A stretch of 57,719 nt of DNA from a virus: positions 1 to 57,719 of the IMG/VR virus record IMGVR_UViG_3300042922_000732. The stretch is one strand, 5' to 3'. Positions 57,601-57,719 of this stretch are shown piece after piece; positions within the stretch are counted from its first letter, which is position 1, and each line of letters begins with the position of its first letter. The notes under the pieces were generated by a model. That model was not told where the DNA came from, searched no databases, and saw only the letters and a program-made list of their open reading frames with translations. The position numbers and the translations under genes were made by a program.

Positions 57601-57719
57601 CACAACAACACCTTTAGTATCTAATTCGTTTCTAATTTCTTCTGACAAACTTTCCTTTGCTAATTTACATGATCCTGAAAATGCTCCTAATATATCATCA
57701 CCTCTTTCACCTTGAATAT
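57493..57719 (-). pseudogene. Proximal part of the host gene interrupted by the prophage (attR side)
   Basis: On the minus strand one frame is open from the window edge: IQGERGDDILGAFSGSCKLA, KESLSEEIRNELDTKGVVVL, KVPKEDINYDKLNTKVCQQY, ALKEFAENIILLDTGHA, then the core. Past the core the prophage adds AGG TGA, so the host protein ends early in the lysogen. Joined to 1-165 the frame is unbroken. The family is not recognised; the sequence looks like a cytoplasmic enzyme with alpha/beta pattern. Confidence 0.75.

Noticed and set aside
1-57719. tRNA, tmRNA or rRNA genes and insertion sequences
   Set aside because: No cloverleaf-like sequence, CCA ends or transposase with terminal inverted repeats was seen on either strand; the only doubtful RNA match is the short RNase P-like piece near 4115.

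Overview
The window is one complete integrated prophage of about 57.3 kb (between a 7-bp core at 166-172 and 57486-57492) with short pieces of an interrupted host gene at both ends. Very low GC, strong GGAGG ribosome sites, a choline-binding-repeat endolysin and a Spo0E-like gene point to a Clostridium host (inference). The structural genes (tail sheath, tail tube, XkdN to XkdT homologues, Mu-like baseplate) mark a contractile-tailed, PBSX-type myophage. Nearly all genes read leftward. The exceptions are an RHH gene, a DUF2513 gene, the repressor and the integrase.

Layout from left to right. 1-445: attL, the distal piece of the host gene, and an orphan HTH segment that is really the 3' end of the phage integrase gene. 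752-3970: an RRNPP-type TPR regulator with a secreted-peptide gene, a predicted small RNA, and plasmid-like Rep/RHH remnants. 4395-10896: a lysogenic-conversion island with a protein kinase, a HEPN operon, and a DUF4297/ABC-ATPase pair. 11186-13912: endolysin and holin. 14047-25752: tail fibre, baseplate, tape measure, frameshifted chaperone, tube. 25775-39405: sheath, connectors, capsid, a resolvase, minor head, portal, terminase. 39473-46533: accessory membrane genes, a second resolvase, a short tyrosine recombinase, and a small HTH protein with an 11-bp tandem operator array. 46692-52463: tyrosine recombinase, ParA/ParB, VRR-NUC, HUH replication protein, AbrB. 52552-55131: small early genes including a Spo0E-like protein, an excisionase-like HTH and a Cro-like HTH. 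55144-55365: five-operator switch. 55415-57600: repressor and large serine integrase.

The most striking result comes from joining the two prophage ends on paper. attP lies inside the integrase coding sequence. In the excised circle the integrase frame runs across the core directly into the XRE-type HTH encoded at 173-445 and then a terminator, giving a 657-residue protein. In the lysogen that domain is cut off and replaced by about 36 residues read from antisense host DNA (602 residues). The same join restores one open frame in the host gene. Integration therefore swaps the C-terminus of the recombinase and breaks a host gene, and excision would reverse both. Other points for attention are the peptide-regulator pair (arbitrium-like in layout), the Spo0E-like protein, the defence-type island, two moron cassettes with shared boundary repeats, the tandem operator array, and a programmed-frameshift signal in the tail chaperone gene.
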